DNA of 64,000 nucleotides from Megalonaias nervosa (lineage: Eukaryota; Mollusca; Bivalvia; Unionida; Unionidae), in NCBI GenBank assembly GCA_016617855.1, contig JAECUM010094246.1, positions 1-64,000 on the forward strand, in the 5' to 3' direction. The notes below the pieces were generated by a model that made no database searches, was not told the DNA's origin, and saw only the letters and a list, made by a program, of their open reading frames with translations. Both the position numbers and the translations under genes were made by a program. Shown here piece after piece: positions 47,700 through 59,379 of the stretch (position 1 is the stretch's first letter; the number at the start of each line of letters is the position of its first letter).

Positions 47700-48596
47700 T
47701 TTCTGAATTAGATATTAAAAGAATTTGTAAATGTTGCTGTAATTGCTTTAAGTGTATATTCATGGTGTTTTGGGGGTGCATTCTATTAATGATTGCAATT
47801 ATTTACAAAGGAACTGTTATCCAGTATTAGCTAATATTGGACTGAACAGTTGTAAATAAATACACATTATTTACAGATGTCACTGCTTAGACAGACCTGG
47901 CTAAGGTGTAAATAAATTATCGTTGACATATTGCTGACCCATGAAGTTGCTTCAGACATTTTTTTAATCATTTTTCTCCTTCATAGTGATGATATTCATT
48001 TATTTTTTTGTGGAAAATTTTGATTCCATTGTGTTCTCATTCCTCAGTCTTTGAGATCCTTTAGTTACCTCCCTGAACAATTTTATTAGCCTGTGATGAG
48101 CAGACTGCATGTAAAAAGTTTAAGTTACAGCTAAATATTTAGACTTTTCACAATAGAAATACATGTACCAAAAATAGATTTACATCAGCAAAATACATTT
48201 CAGTATTGACTTCAGGCAAATTGTTCAGTTTTCTTTTATTTGAATATCATTGGAAAATAGACTTAATCAAGAATTTGTTTTTGATAGAAACAATCTTTTG
48301 TTATATGCATGCTGGTTATACTTAACTTTATTGCAAAAAATCTTTATATTTAAAAAATGGTATATCATGAGCTCCACTTTTTGTACTCTTCTCCAAGGAG
48401 AGGTAAATTATAGTGTGTAAAAATTTATTAAAATGATCCAGGTCATACTATGCAGCTGAATGATCTTGGTACAACTTTGCATGCTAAAATTAAATTTGAG
48501 ATATGTATTTTGATTGTAGTTGCATGTTGCTGATAAAATCGAGGTAGATTGATACTCTTTCATATCATATTTTTACTGAATATCTTCTTTTTTGTA
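47700..48596. other. Intronic, nothing recognised
   Basis: AT-rich sequence following exon 8 with a short direct repeat (GAATTAGATATTAAAAGAAT twice near 47,680-47,720). No coding signal. Confidence 0.4.
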
Positions 48597-48901
48597 ACTG
48601 AGTGCTTCAGTGTGGTTAGAGCGTCTGCCTCAGATGAGGGAGGTCACAGGTTCAAACCCTGGCTAAGTCATACCAAAGACTTATAAAAATGGTACTATCA
48701 GCTGCCTCACTTGGTGCTCAGCATTAAGAGGTTAGTGTTAGGACTGGTTTGCCTGGTGTCAGGATAATGTGACTGGGTGGGAAATGATGTTACATGTCTG
48801 CAGCATGATGCCCCAGTGCTAGACATCACTGTAAACTGTCATGCTGCAGACATCAGAGTGATATGACTGAAAAATTGTTAAAGCTACATTGAAAATCCAA
48901 A

Positions 48902-48944
<43 letters not shown>
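48597..48944 (+). mobile_element. CA-tailed tRNA-derived SINE, copy 3
   Basis: GGTTAGAGCGTCTGCCTCAG and GAGGTCACAGGTTCAAACCC boxes, body as in the copies at 27,506 and 40,535, and the longest (CA)n tail (~40 bp). Confidence 0.9.
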
Positions 48945-48945
<1 letters not shown>

Positions 48946-50700
48946 TGTACATAACTTGCATAATCTGAAAGATTAATGATCTAAATTTGGATTACAGTTT
49001 ATTTTTTTATCAAGTCTTATAACAACAACATCATCCTAAAATCTTTCCTTATAGACAACGAAGTTTGAATTTCTCAGTCAGAAAGTACAATGTAGCTTTG
49101 TAGTTGGAGTGCACTTGGGATATTTGAGAAACCTTTTTTGGGTATCAAAAGGTCGAAATTTTATGTCAAAATGACTTAAATAAAAAGAAATGTTTCCACA
49201 GTCAGATAACTTCTGAACCATGTACCTTAGTAAAATAATTGGATAAGGTCATGATAATTGTAACACAACAGTGGCATAGCAAAATAATCTCTCCCCCCAC
49301 CCCTGAGAAAAAAAATTTGCTATGCCACTTTAACAAGAACAGTGGAAATAGTTTCTGTAAAATAGTTTTAATTCCAAACCATATAAATATTTAGGATGGC
49401 ATGCTGTTATGGGAAGGAACTGGCCTCTTACTTGCATTTAAAACCATCTTTTAGCTGCATTTTTGCATTTGCTTTGTTTTCCTTGGGAACTGTTAAGGTA
49501 TCAGATACTTTAAGGGTCAAATGGTCATGGTCATGATTTCTAAGTATTGGTCAGTGCTGTCTGTTAACATTGAGGAGGAGTATCCTCTAATATTTATGGT
49601 ACTTTTGTTTTGACCAAGTAAAATGCCACTTCATTGGCTTAAAATACTGGTAGGGAAAATTTTAAATTGTATCTGTATTATAATGTGGTGATCAATATTA
49701 CCATTCAAAATCATCTTGTGGTTTTTTTTATATCACCTGTCCATACACAAAGTGAGCTTGTGTTATGGCCCTTTATATGTATGATCCATCATGTGTCCAT
49801 TAACATTTATTATTTTCAGCTTCTGCTAAAAGAAAACACTGAAATATCAGTTTCGGGCTATCTTGGTAGAGAACATGATGGTATGATGGACTCACAGGTT
49901 TATATAAAACAAGGCAGATATGTCTTCAATTATGGCAACAGTTACGAATATTAGAAAACCTGTAAATGACTTTTTGTCAAGTCTTTGTGACAGAATTTGA
50001 CTAAAGGTGGTAGAAAGCATCATTAAATAGAGATCTTAAAATTTTGTACAGATTAACCAACCCATCATCAAATATATCCACCATTACAAACCTTAGAAAC
50101 ATCCTGAAATAATTTCTTCGCAAAACACACCAACAGAAATTTGACCAAATGTGATCTAAAGCTTGTACAAATTATATTGATTCTTCCTGAAATATACACA
50201 TTGTTCTTAAAAACATAGAACATGTAAAAACTTTTTAAAACTAAGAATTTGATAGCATTCTTGCATGGAGTTGTTTCAGTTCTGTACCTATCATACCAGT
50301 TAATTACCAGATACGGACAAGGTTAATAAAAAGATAGAGGAACCTTTGAAAGATTTATTGAAAACTGAAAAACAGAATTTGACTAAATTAATCAGAAGGT
50401 ATCCTAACATGAAATGCATTCATATTTATACAAAAAATGATGATTTGCCATCAAATGATATTACTAAAGGGCTTTAATGAGACTTATTGAAAACCACTCT
50501 TTAGAATTTGATCAAATTAAAATGCTTTCTAGGATTTATGGCTCTCAAGTTTGTACAAATGATTCCTATCCTTCATCAAATATGGCCAGTGTTACAATAA
50601 GTAGAAAAACCTTGGAACAACTTTTCTGAAATACCACTCACAAAAATATGTGACCAGATTCAACAGATCATGTCCTTCTCTGAAGGACTTTCAGTTTTAT
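48945..50700. other. Intronic, nothing firm
   Basis: AT-rich. Loose repetition at 49,960-50,800 ('gacagaatttgactaaa', 'accaacccatcatcaaatat', 'ggaacctttgaaagattt') at ~120-170 bp suggests another old tandem repeat. No coding signal. Confidence 0.4.
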
Positions 50701-50984
50701 GCAAAAGATGCCAACTGTCTGTCAGGCATTATCACTGTTACAAAAACAGAAACATCTGTTTTCATAATGTGTAATCAACTGCATTGGAAGATATTTCAGC
50801 AGAAAGCATCCTCCTGACACCGATATTTTGGTCACCTGCTCTTGTTTTTTTTCTGTTAGGCATATGTCAGATAGGTGAGCACTGTCAGGCCAACTTGAGC
50901 ATCTTATTTATATATCATACTGAGCTTTCCCTTAGTCATTAAAACACATGGAACCACCATATCTTACATACTGCATATGAACTT

Positions 50985-51560
50985 ACCACGATGCATTTTT
51001 TTTTCTACTATGCCTTACTTTCATGCCACCACACCTTGGTTTTCCCACTATGCCTTAATTTCTTGCCACCATGCCTTGATGTTTCCACTGTAGCTTAATT
51101 TCTTGCCACCATGCCTTGATTTTTCCACTGCACCATAATTTCTTGCCACCATGCCTTAATTTTTCCTCTATGCATTAATATCTTGCCACCATGCCTTAAT
51201 TGCTCCTCTATGCTTTAATATCTTGCCACCATGCCTTAATTGCTCCTCTATGCATTAATATCTTGCCACCATGCCTTAATTGCTCCTCTATGCTTTAATA
51301 TCTTACCACCATGCCTTAATTGCTCCTCTATGCATTAATATCTTGCCACCATGCCTTAATTGCTCCTCTATGCTTTAATATCTTGCCACCATGCCTTAAT
51401 TGCTCCTCTATGCATTAATATCTTGCCACCATGCCTTAATTGCTCCTCTATGCATTAATATCTTGCCACCATGCCTTAATTGCTCCTCTATGCATTAATA
51501 TCTTGCCACCATGCCTTAATTGCTCCTCTATGCATTAATATCTTGCCACCATGCCTTAAA
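50985..51560 (+). repeat. 40-bp satellite, expanded (about 14 units)
   Basis: The unit is TGCCTTAATTGCTCCTCTAT plus GCATTAATATCTTGCCACCA. From ~51,180 the units are near-identical. Early ones alternate GCATTAATA and GCTTTAATA, forming an 80-bp dimer, and the last four are all GCATTAATA. Confidence 0.95.
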
Positions 51561-52742
51561 TCTTACTCAGATTGTAACAATTTGAAAGATTTAAGAGTTA
51601 GATCATAAGTTATTCAAAACTTTTCATGACTTTTATTACCTTTAATGGCATAAAGCACAATATAAGATAAATCTGAGTTTGACTGGCAAAATTGTTAGGC
51701 TGAATGGATTTGAAATGGAAGGACTCCATTTAGCACCACATATCCATAGAGAACTGTTAGTAATTTTATCATCTTACCGTAAATATATTTCTGAGGAAAG
51801 TTGTGTATATATTCCAGAATTAACAGATGTGATTATGATTAACCTTTTTTCTAGTGGTAAAAATCTTTGTGACTGATTCATTTGTATGTACCTGCCGTAA
51901 TGTGGAGTGTATTACAAAATATTTTTCATCCATTTACCAAGTGTATGTCTGTCTGTCTGTTATCAATTTAATTTCAGCTAGTTACCAAACTTTGCAGATG
52001 GCATGCACTTGAAGTAAGGAAAACAAAATCTATCAATTTTAGTGTAAAAGAGCTAAGGTTTCTGCATAATAACGTTAGGTCTCCTCTATGTACAGATTCC
52101 ACACTTTGTGTATGGCTTTCCCATGGAGTGAAGTTTCTTGCCTATCATTTTTCAGGGCCAAAGGTCAAGATAACTATGGAAGAAAATGGATTTTGCACAA
52201 TAATTTGCATTCTCCACAATCTGTAGTTAACTAGGCTTTGTGGATGACTTGCGCTTGGAATAAGGAAGACACCTACTGATTTTGAGGTCAAAATGTCATG
52301 GCTACTGTGACAGAGAAAAGAAAAATGGTTTCTGCTTTGTGGATGACTTGCACTTGGGGAAATGGGTAGAGAGTGTTTATCAAAAGGCTGAAGATCAAGG
52401 TCATGGTGTTTTGAAGAAAATTTCTTCTTTTTTTCAGAATAACTTTTGTTGTACAGTAGGTTCTTTGACAAAGCATTGCAGGTAGCTTGCACTTAGGGTA
52501 ATAAGAAACCTGTCAATTCTGATGTCTAAAGGTCAGAGGTCACAGTTCTGGTATGTCTAAAAAGAAAAAAATGGCTTCAGTGAATTACATTTAGTTCAAG
52601 ACTGCACGCCTTAACCAAAGGTTAAGCTCATTTGAACCATTTAGTTAGTAATCAGCCATACCTTACTAGTATCCACATAGACAAATATTAAGCACATGGC
52701 AGATGTATAATATGTTGTTTATGGTACTCTTGCTATTTTTAG

Positions 52743-52855
52743 TTGTAAAAATAAACAAAGTTCCGTTGAAAGGGAAGAAAGAAGGAACTCTCAGTACAGC
52801 TGTAGATGGTGGCCAGTCTATGAAAACCACAGATAAAAATAAGGATCCTACTAAA
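52743..52855 (+). CDS. PARP14-like: PARP14-like exon 9: basic linker, copy B
   Basis: A 113-nt duplicate of exon 7, acceptor CTTGCTATTTTTAG|TT (phase 1) and donor AAA|GTTTGT (phase 0). The peptide is VVKINKVPLKGKKEG, then TLSTAVDGGQSMKT, with about ten substitutions against exon 7 and no stop. In this copy the downstream alternative AG of exon 7 has become TTGTAA, so only the first acceptor remains. The phases let exon 8 splice to exon 9 and exon 9 to exon 10, so both copies can be in one mRNA, giving two linker repeats flanking the WWE-like exon. Inclusion as an alternative exon cannot be excluded. Confidence 0.72.
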
Positions 52856-54399
52856 GTTTGTATTCTACTTGATTTTATTGATGTTCTTTGTATTGTTTAT
52901 TTTAGTCAGTGATAATCAGCTCAATGTTTATCAAATTTTACTGAGTGTCTTTATTTTAACTTTTGTTCTTTTACTGCTTGTTTTAATACTGGTAATACAT
53001 TGCCAGTGGTTATGGCTGTATCTTTTCCTGGTACAATTCCCCAGTCCTAGGAAATTATTCCTTCCAATTAGTAATTGGGGGTCTAAAATAAAAAACAACA
53101 GAACCTGTCTGATACCTTTGTCAGCTTACATCATTTGGAAATCATATTTCTTTTCCATGGACTTTGTGTGGTTCTCATGCGTCTTCTGGGTGTCCAACAT
53201 TTCATTATCTAAGTTGGGTTTTTTTGGCATTTCCATTGTCAGTCATATCCTTTTTGTGTCATGTTTGATATTTTCCTCCCACTCCATGCATAATTTTCAT
53301 TTATGTGTGTCCCTCTTTTAAAATTAGGTTTGAGTACCTCGGTGTGTGATGCAGTGCTACTTTTATCACTTTCTTAATAACTGGTTTTAGGGGGAAAAAG
53401 TATTACCTGACCAGTTCTTATTCTGAAGACAGTTGAGCTCAATAATTTATGATGCCAAGTGGGGAATTTTGTTAGATTGGTACAGCACAAAATGCATTGA
53501 TCATATCTGGATTCCCTTTACTAGTTGCAAAGCTGATCTATTAAGGGCTATAGAGAAGCCCTTTTAAACACTTTATATTCTCCATGGCTTCCACTATAGT
53601 GTTGGACTCGCATCTTTTAGACGTGATCAGATATTTTGATCATCACTGTGAAATTGCTTTCTCCCTCTGCACATTGATCTTTCAGTCTCAGTTAAAGTAA
53701 AAAAAAGGATGATATTGCAAGTGTTGGAAGCTGACTAAGGTATCAAACTGGGATGTTGTTGTGTTAGCACCAGGAAAGGATGAAACAATGCAGATAATAT
53801 CAGGTAAGTACTAAATAATTAAAATTAGTATTACATAATATTAGTTAATCCCCCCCCCCTTACATACTACATTTTACTTATTTATTTAGTTTTAAATTTC
53901 AGTTTTCAGAATTCTTACTTCCTGGTATCTGTTATGTGTATTTAATTATATTATGTGCTTGACCTCTGTCCATAATTGAAGGTACAGATTTGGCCAACCT
54001 GACTTCTGTCATATTTTGTTTTCATATGTTTTGTCATGATTATAAATTGTAAGTTCAAGGTTTAAACTTAGTTACGACTTTGATTGAATTTTCTGTCTGA
54101 AATGACCCACATCATAGGCATTCTATTGTGTTGTATCTCAAACAAAGTCTCTATTCCTATTTTATGGCTGTGGAATCATTTACTGTTGTGTTCAAGTATA
54201 ATTTGAGGGGAATCATTTATTAAAATTATTCATTGGAATGACAAAGTTCTCATTGACTGTTTGGACTTAAACACTACTTTAGGATTATTGTGAATTCATT
54301 CAAAAAACATTATGGATTATGTCATTGTGATACATCAAGACTGTTGGTACGTCACTTGTCACCTGACCTATGGTACAATTGTATTTTTTGGAAAGCTTC

Positions 54400-55438
54400 A
54401 CTAACTTGTAAACAAGGTCAAAATTCTAGAACATTCTAAGTTTGTAAATAACACAAGACCTTGAACTCAGATATCAGTAAACATCTTTTAAGTAAATGAT
54501 TAAAGTCCGGTAGGCCATAACTACCTTAACATCAATCATGTACACATAATAAATTAAATATACATAATAATAATAAATTAAATACACATAATAAATTAAA
54601 TATACATAAGACTGTTACAATTTTGTGTTCACAGTTTTTGAAGGTTGGATATCTTGCAAATCAAAAGTAATTTTCAGATAAATAAATACAAGAGCAATGC
54701 AACATGACTGTATCTGTTTGAGAGACGAACAAAGGATCTCAAAACTCCTGCTTGTTTCAAAGAATTGTTTTCTTTAATCAAATGAGTCTTAGTGTCAGAG
54801 CAATCAGAAAAATGATTGGTGGGTTTCATCTTCCAAAAAAGATCATGTTCCATCATTAATGGTAAAATTTTATTATATATGATATTTCTTTTCACTATTC
54901 AATAGAGTAAATGGAAATTAAATTAGCTGTAAAGAACAGAAAGATCATGAATCAAGTAATTTTACTGTTTTCTCCCAAGGTTGCATGTTTGTAAAATATT
55001 ATAAATAAACTTACTAAAACGTTTAATATATCATTGAAAATTTTAGCTTCATTTGCTTTGTTTTATTTTATCTTTTAATTGAATTTTGCTACAAGTTTTA
55101 TATAATTTGTAAAATTAGTCATACTGTTTAAAAAAACAGCTAATATCAGCACATACAAATTTAGGGGTCCTACATCCATGAATCTCTCCACATCAAAACC
55201 CTCATGCTCCTTCATTTATGAACCTTTCCACATAGATTAAATGCTGGCTCAGATTTCATTCAATAATGGTATTAAATTAAATATTTAATGTCTCAGCATA
55301 ATGTACATGGAACAGTGTGCCAGTTTCACTTTCATGTTTTTTATATGCTATCAGTATTTATTTTGTATCATGTGGATTTATTTACATTGGCTTGATGCCA
55401 CAGTTAAGACAGTTTACAAAAATCAGATCCATTTCAAA
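54400..55438. other. Intronic, nothing recognised
   Basis: AT-rich with short TACATAATAAATTAAA repeats near 54,540-54,610. No coding signal. Confidence 0.4.
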
Positions 55439-55449
55439 CATTTTAAGTA

Positions 55450-55700
55450 GTTGTTGTTGTTGTAGGGTTTAACGCCATTTTTCAGCACACGATAGGCTAT
55501 ACATGGCGGCCAGTATTAATGGTGGAGGAAGAACCCGGGAAAACCCCGGAAAGAACCACCGACCTATGAAAAGCTACTGGCAAGCTTTCTCACATACCCA
55601 CATTGGCCGAATCCGAGACTCGAACCCATGCAGACAGAGGTGAGATGGCAGTGATCCGTAATGGATAGCGCTTTAGACCACACGGCCACTCGGGGCCCCT
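55450..55700 (-). mobile_element. tRNA-derived SINE, copy 3
   Basis: Reverse-orientation member of the 5201-5454 family: the (GTT)n end, then GGTTTAACGCCATTTTTCAG, CTATACATGGCGGCCAGTAT, GGTGGAGGAAGAACCCGGGA, and the tRNA-like head ending GGCCACTCGGGGCCCC. A perfect 11-bp duplication CATTTTAAGTA lies at 55439-55449 and 55701-55711. Confidence 0.92.
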
Positions 55701-55719
55701 CATTTTAAGTAAGATTTTA

Positions 55720-57238
55720 CATAAATTTAAATATATTATTTCATAAGGAATCGTGATTCCCTATTGTGTGGAAATAGTTTTTGACTTTTTGACACAACTG
55801 TTGATGTTACGATGAGTAATGTATACATGTACATATTATATATACTTCTATTTTATTATTGATAAATTAAACAATTCTGTAATTACAGCATATTTTTTAA
55901 TTTGCTTAAAATTTTATCAAATTAAGTAAAATTTAAAGTTTAGGGGGTTAGGATTTTCATGAACATCAATAAATTAAATGAGGTTGCTTTTTTGAAGTGA
56001 CAGAAGATCTTGAAACCAGAAATAACAGGGAATTGATGCTGAATAGAAGCAGACTTGCTGATTTTGTGCTGTCCATCCATCACAACTTTGACAATATCTT
56101 TGTTAGCATGATTAAGAAAACAACACTGAAATTTGGCAATAATAATAATAATAATGCTTTATTTATAGAGGGTGACTCATTTGTCAAGGACTATTCTCCC
56201 TTGAGGTCCTCAAGTTCATCATACTTGGCTTGCATCATTATGAAATTAAATGATTCTTCAGCAACATGCTTGCATGCTCCATGTGCCTTGGGGTCTTAGT
56301 GACAGTCATAGAAAGTTTGAATTACATTTTGGTTAAAGATTTTTAATTTTGCTGGTATTTAATAAACCCATTGATGTATTTTGCTCATGTATGCCTGCAA
56401 TCAGTGTTAGACCAGGGCAAAGGCATTTATGTATGAGGTACAATTGTGTCAAGCCATCCTCCGGTCTGCAGTAGAGCACCCTACTACAGCAGATGGCAAA
56501 TTCACTTTGACAGTTTATCTTTAGACCACCATCATGGTTTGTAAAGTATGTAAAGTAATCAAAGCGTGTAATACTGCTATTAAAATAAATTTTCATTGGG
56601 ATAAATTTAATTTTATGTAATACTTACCCACTATTATTGCTTAAATCCCTCCTCCCTCCATTCTCTTAAGTCCTTCATGCATAATCAAAGTAAGAGAAGG
56701 ACATTATTCCAAATGATGGAAATACAAGAGGAATCGGACTGTTATTGTCCTGTTTTTGCTTTAGACCTTCAGTTACTGATTGGAAGAGGAATATTTTTGC
56801 TTTGTACAAAGAGCAAGTAAAAGAGTAAGCAATGCAATAATAGTAGGTAAGTATTCCATAATTAAAATTAGTTTTACCACTCTCCAGCAACAACAGGAAC
56901 AAAAACTATGTTTGAGGTACACACTTGTGCTTCTCAGTTTGATTGTAGGTAGCATAGCCAAGGTTTGATCTACAAGATTAAAGTCGCTAATCAGTATTTT
57001 TAAACTACTTTTCTGCACTTTTCATCCAGTGCTGTACATAATAGCTTTTGCTATTTTTTGCCTACCCATTTAACTTCACAGCTGTCTTAAAGGTAATAAA
57101 TTTCATGATTGTAAACTTTTATGACCCCACCATAGTAAGTCTGGGCCAAAAAATACACTGAATTTTCTTGTTTTCATTGTTGTTGTAGTTGTTGTAGTTT
57201 TAATAATGGTGCAATAAGTTATACTTGTTGTTTTGCAG
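55720..57238. other. Intron before exon 10; retroelement end at ~56,138
   Basis: Contains an (AAT)n-GCTTTATTTATAGAGGGTGA segment (56,138-56,165), probably the minus-strand 3' terminus of a non-LTR element, plus GTTGTAGTT repeats just before the exon 10 acceptor. Otherwise nothing recognised. Confidence 0.45.
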
Positions 57239-58310
57239 GTGTTTGCAAATGTCACTGGCACTTTTGTCCCTGGAGTTGTGAGTTACATGGATGCCAGTGT
57301 TGTTCTTCATGACCATTCAAAGGATATGGAGGAGCAGTATGGCTTCAAAAGCCAATGGAATGGATCAGCCTCGAAGCTTTCAGGGCAGGCACTTTTATCA
57401 TCTGATAACTTGCGCTTACATGACATCAAAGGAAGCATTAGAATGAAAATGGACATTGATCAGTTCAAACTTATACTTGCAAGAAAAATTGTCCATGAAA
57501 CATCCAGTGTTACCTTTGAAAATGATGAAATGATTATTCGAGCCAAGAGAGATGAAGGCTTTGAAATTCAAAATGCTGTTCTTGAATTCCTGCAGAATCT
57601 TGGAAAATATCACAAGGAAGTTTTATCACTTGACAAGGAACACATATCCAAAATAAGAACATTTGTTCAAAATCGAAGTGAACATGAGTTTTGTTGCTAT
57701 GTTGAGGATGAAATGAAAGTAAGAGTAGTGATGTGGGGAATGTATGAAGAGACCGTAAAGCTGAAGAATATACTGTTGACAGAACTTGGTCTACGTGAAG
57801 TTACCAAGCGGAATAGGAGAAATCTGCAGGTTATGAGTGAAAAGGAACATGCATTACGAGACATGACAGGATTTAAAAATGACCTGCATAGCTCTAAACA
57901 CACATTAAAATCAGCTCAGTCTTACAAGACTCGAGAGGGACTTGTTGTCGAAATCTACTTGGGGGACATCACCAAACTCAAAGTTGATTGCATTGTGAAT
58001 GCAGCAAATGAAGATCTTGTCAATGGTGCAAGTGTTGCGTATGCCATAGAACAAGCAGCAGGCTTTAAATTCAAGGAGGACTGTAAGAATTCTGTCCAAA
58101 CATGGGGAAGATTGAATGTTGGAGAGGTTCGAGCCTGTACAGCAGGAGATTTAAAATGCAAACAGATTTTGAATGCTGTTGGACCCAGATGGAATTATTA
58201 TAGAAATCCAACAGAATGTCTGGCTGTTCTAAAGGACACTGTCAAGAAATGTCTGGAAATATCCAATGGTATAGGATATGAGACCATTGCTATTCCCCCA
58301 ATTAGTGCAG
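57239..58310 (+). CDS. PARP14-like: PARP14-like exon 10: KH-like region and N-terminal part of macro domain
   Basis: A 1,072-nt exon (357 codons), acceptor GTTGTTTTGCAG|GTG (phase 0), donor GCAG|GTGAGA (phase 1). Residues ~1-70 are a linker. Residues ~72-118 and ~128-178 are KH-like alpha/beta units (for example SSVTFENDEMIIRAKRDEG). The macro domain starts at ~234: VEIYLGDITKLKVDCIVNAA, then the ADP-ribose-contacting NAANEDL, the GASVAYAIEQAAG loop, LNVGEVRACTAG, ILNAVGPRW and IAIPPISAG. Known: macro domains bind ADP-ribose and some remove it. Odd: the usual GGGVA/GG-x-A loop is GASVA and the usual HAVGP strand is NAVGP. The exon breaks at the canonical ISAG|IFG position, and exon 11 completes the fold. 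Confidence 0.93.
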
Positions 58311-58838
58311 GTGAGAACTCACTTATTTTAAGCACATGCATCAGACTCCACAAACATTAGGAAAATGTTTGGTAAAATTCGAAAAGCCTTTCTGCTTAGT
58401 TTCAAGTTGTACCCACATTTCATGAGATGCTATTGCAGTCAGACTAGTTGGGCAGGTCACCTTCATAAGTTGTAACTTATTTTTAAATCACTTTAGGTGA
58501 TCCCTCCAACCAGAAAATAAAGAAGTCAGTATCAAGGAGTCACTCATAATAGTAGGACACATGAATTTGTTCCTTTTGTTGGACTGTAAGGTTTGTTAAA
58601 CAAAGTCCCTAATTAATGCATTGTTCATTTCCAGAAAAGTGCAGCAACATAAGAACAAGGTACAGTAATAATAAAGACTTTATAAACTTTATGCAGTAAT
58701 TGTTGTCATTCTTTAACTTCAGTGCATAAGATAATTGAGCTTCTGTTGCAAGTTTGTCTGTTTGACTACGTAGCTTACAAATGTGTAGGATGTTTGATTG
58801 TCATTAAAATGATTCTGCTTATTACAATATTCTTTCAG

Positions 58839-59064
58839 GTATCTTTGGAGTTCCTCTCAAGTTTTGCACACAAGAATATTGCCAAGCAGTAATGTCCTTC
58901 AGTAAAGAAACACCAAGAAATCTCATGCAATTAAAAGAAGTACACTTTGTTGACATGAGGCAAAAACTAGTGGATGCAGTACAAACCACCTTCTCAAAAT
59001 TCCTAGAAAAAGTATCAGTTGATTCATCATCACTTATGTCACAATCATCTCCTACTACAGACAG
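58839..59064 (+). CDS. PARP14-like: PARP14-like exon 11: C-terminal part of macro domain
   Basis: A 226-nt exon, acceptor ACAATATTCTTTCAG|GT (phase 1). It completes ISAGIFGVPLKFCTQ, the conserved phosphate-binding turn (S-[AS]-G-[IV]-F-G-x-P), and continues with EYCQAVMSFSKETP, KEVHFVDMRQKLVDAVQTTF, the last beta strand and helix of the macro fold. A serine-rich linker (VSVDSSSLMSQSS) ends at donor GACAG|GTAGGT, phase 2. No plus-strand continuation was found between here and the window end. A phase-compatible macro exon exists only on the opposite strand at 62342-63114. Confidence 0.9.
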
Positions 59065-59379
59065 GTAGGTATTACATAATTAAATTTAGTTTTACCTCAC
59101 TCAATCTACGTTTTCATAGCAGTAATACATTACCTGCTACTACTGCATTGCTGAATTTACTAGTAAGGTAGATGGCTGACAACTTCAACAAACATTGGTA
59201 CAAGAAAAAAAAATCATTTACGTATAGTTGACATGTTGACTACTGTGAGCTGGTAAATGGATTCCTTGCCAGATCTGCTGCCATATTGAATATATACCTT
59301 TGCTAATATGCACCAAACAGCAAAGGTGAAAATATGAAAAGAGAGTGTGTGAGTCCAGTGAGGAGTGATTCAAGATGCA

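Larger units (their letters stand above)
50710..54360 (+). repeat. Segmental duplication 2, block B (contains exon 9)
   Basis: Paralogue of block A (33,975-37,800 plus 45,030-45,560), without the solo LTR, arrays and gypsy insertions. Carries exon 9, the expanded 40-bp satellite and the AAGGTCA-type repeats (51,960-52,640). Confidence 0.78.
4639..59064 (+). other. PARP14-like: PARP14-like gene (11 exons, 3' end missing or inverted)
   Basis: Gene-level entry joining exons 4639-4882, 11976-12221, 16007-16243, 21253-21393, 22672-22797, 24508-25629, 36348-36460, 47418-47667, 52743-52855, 57239-58310 and 58839-59064. Seen: every junction has AG/GT borders. Phases run 1-1-1-1-1-1 through exon 6, then 0 (exon 7), 1 (exon 8), 0 (exon 9), 1 (exon 10) and 2 (exon 11), and the reading frame stays open throughout. 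Domain order is RRM x3, acidic linker, KH-like, linker, WWE-like, linker, KH-like, macro. Known: vertebrate PARP14 has N-terminal RRMs, a KH-like series, macro domains, a WWE and a C-terminal ART domain; it binds and adds ADP-ribose in nucleus and cytoplasm and acts in immune signalling. Inferred: this is a macro-PARP relative of that class. The ART domain is not in the window, so catalytic status is unknown, and one-to-one orthology to PARP14 is not shown. Confidence 0.82.

Noticed and set aside
51140..51560. CRISPR-like regular repeat array
   Set aside because: Units are contiguous 40-bp repeats with no unique spacers; a eukaryotic satellite.
52869..53321. 150-codon hydrophobic plus-strand ORF
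   Set aside because: Intronic part of duplicated block B; the equivalent in block A is broken and there is no domain.
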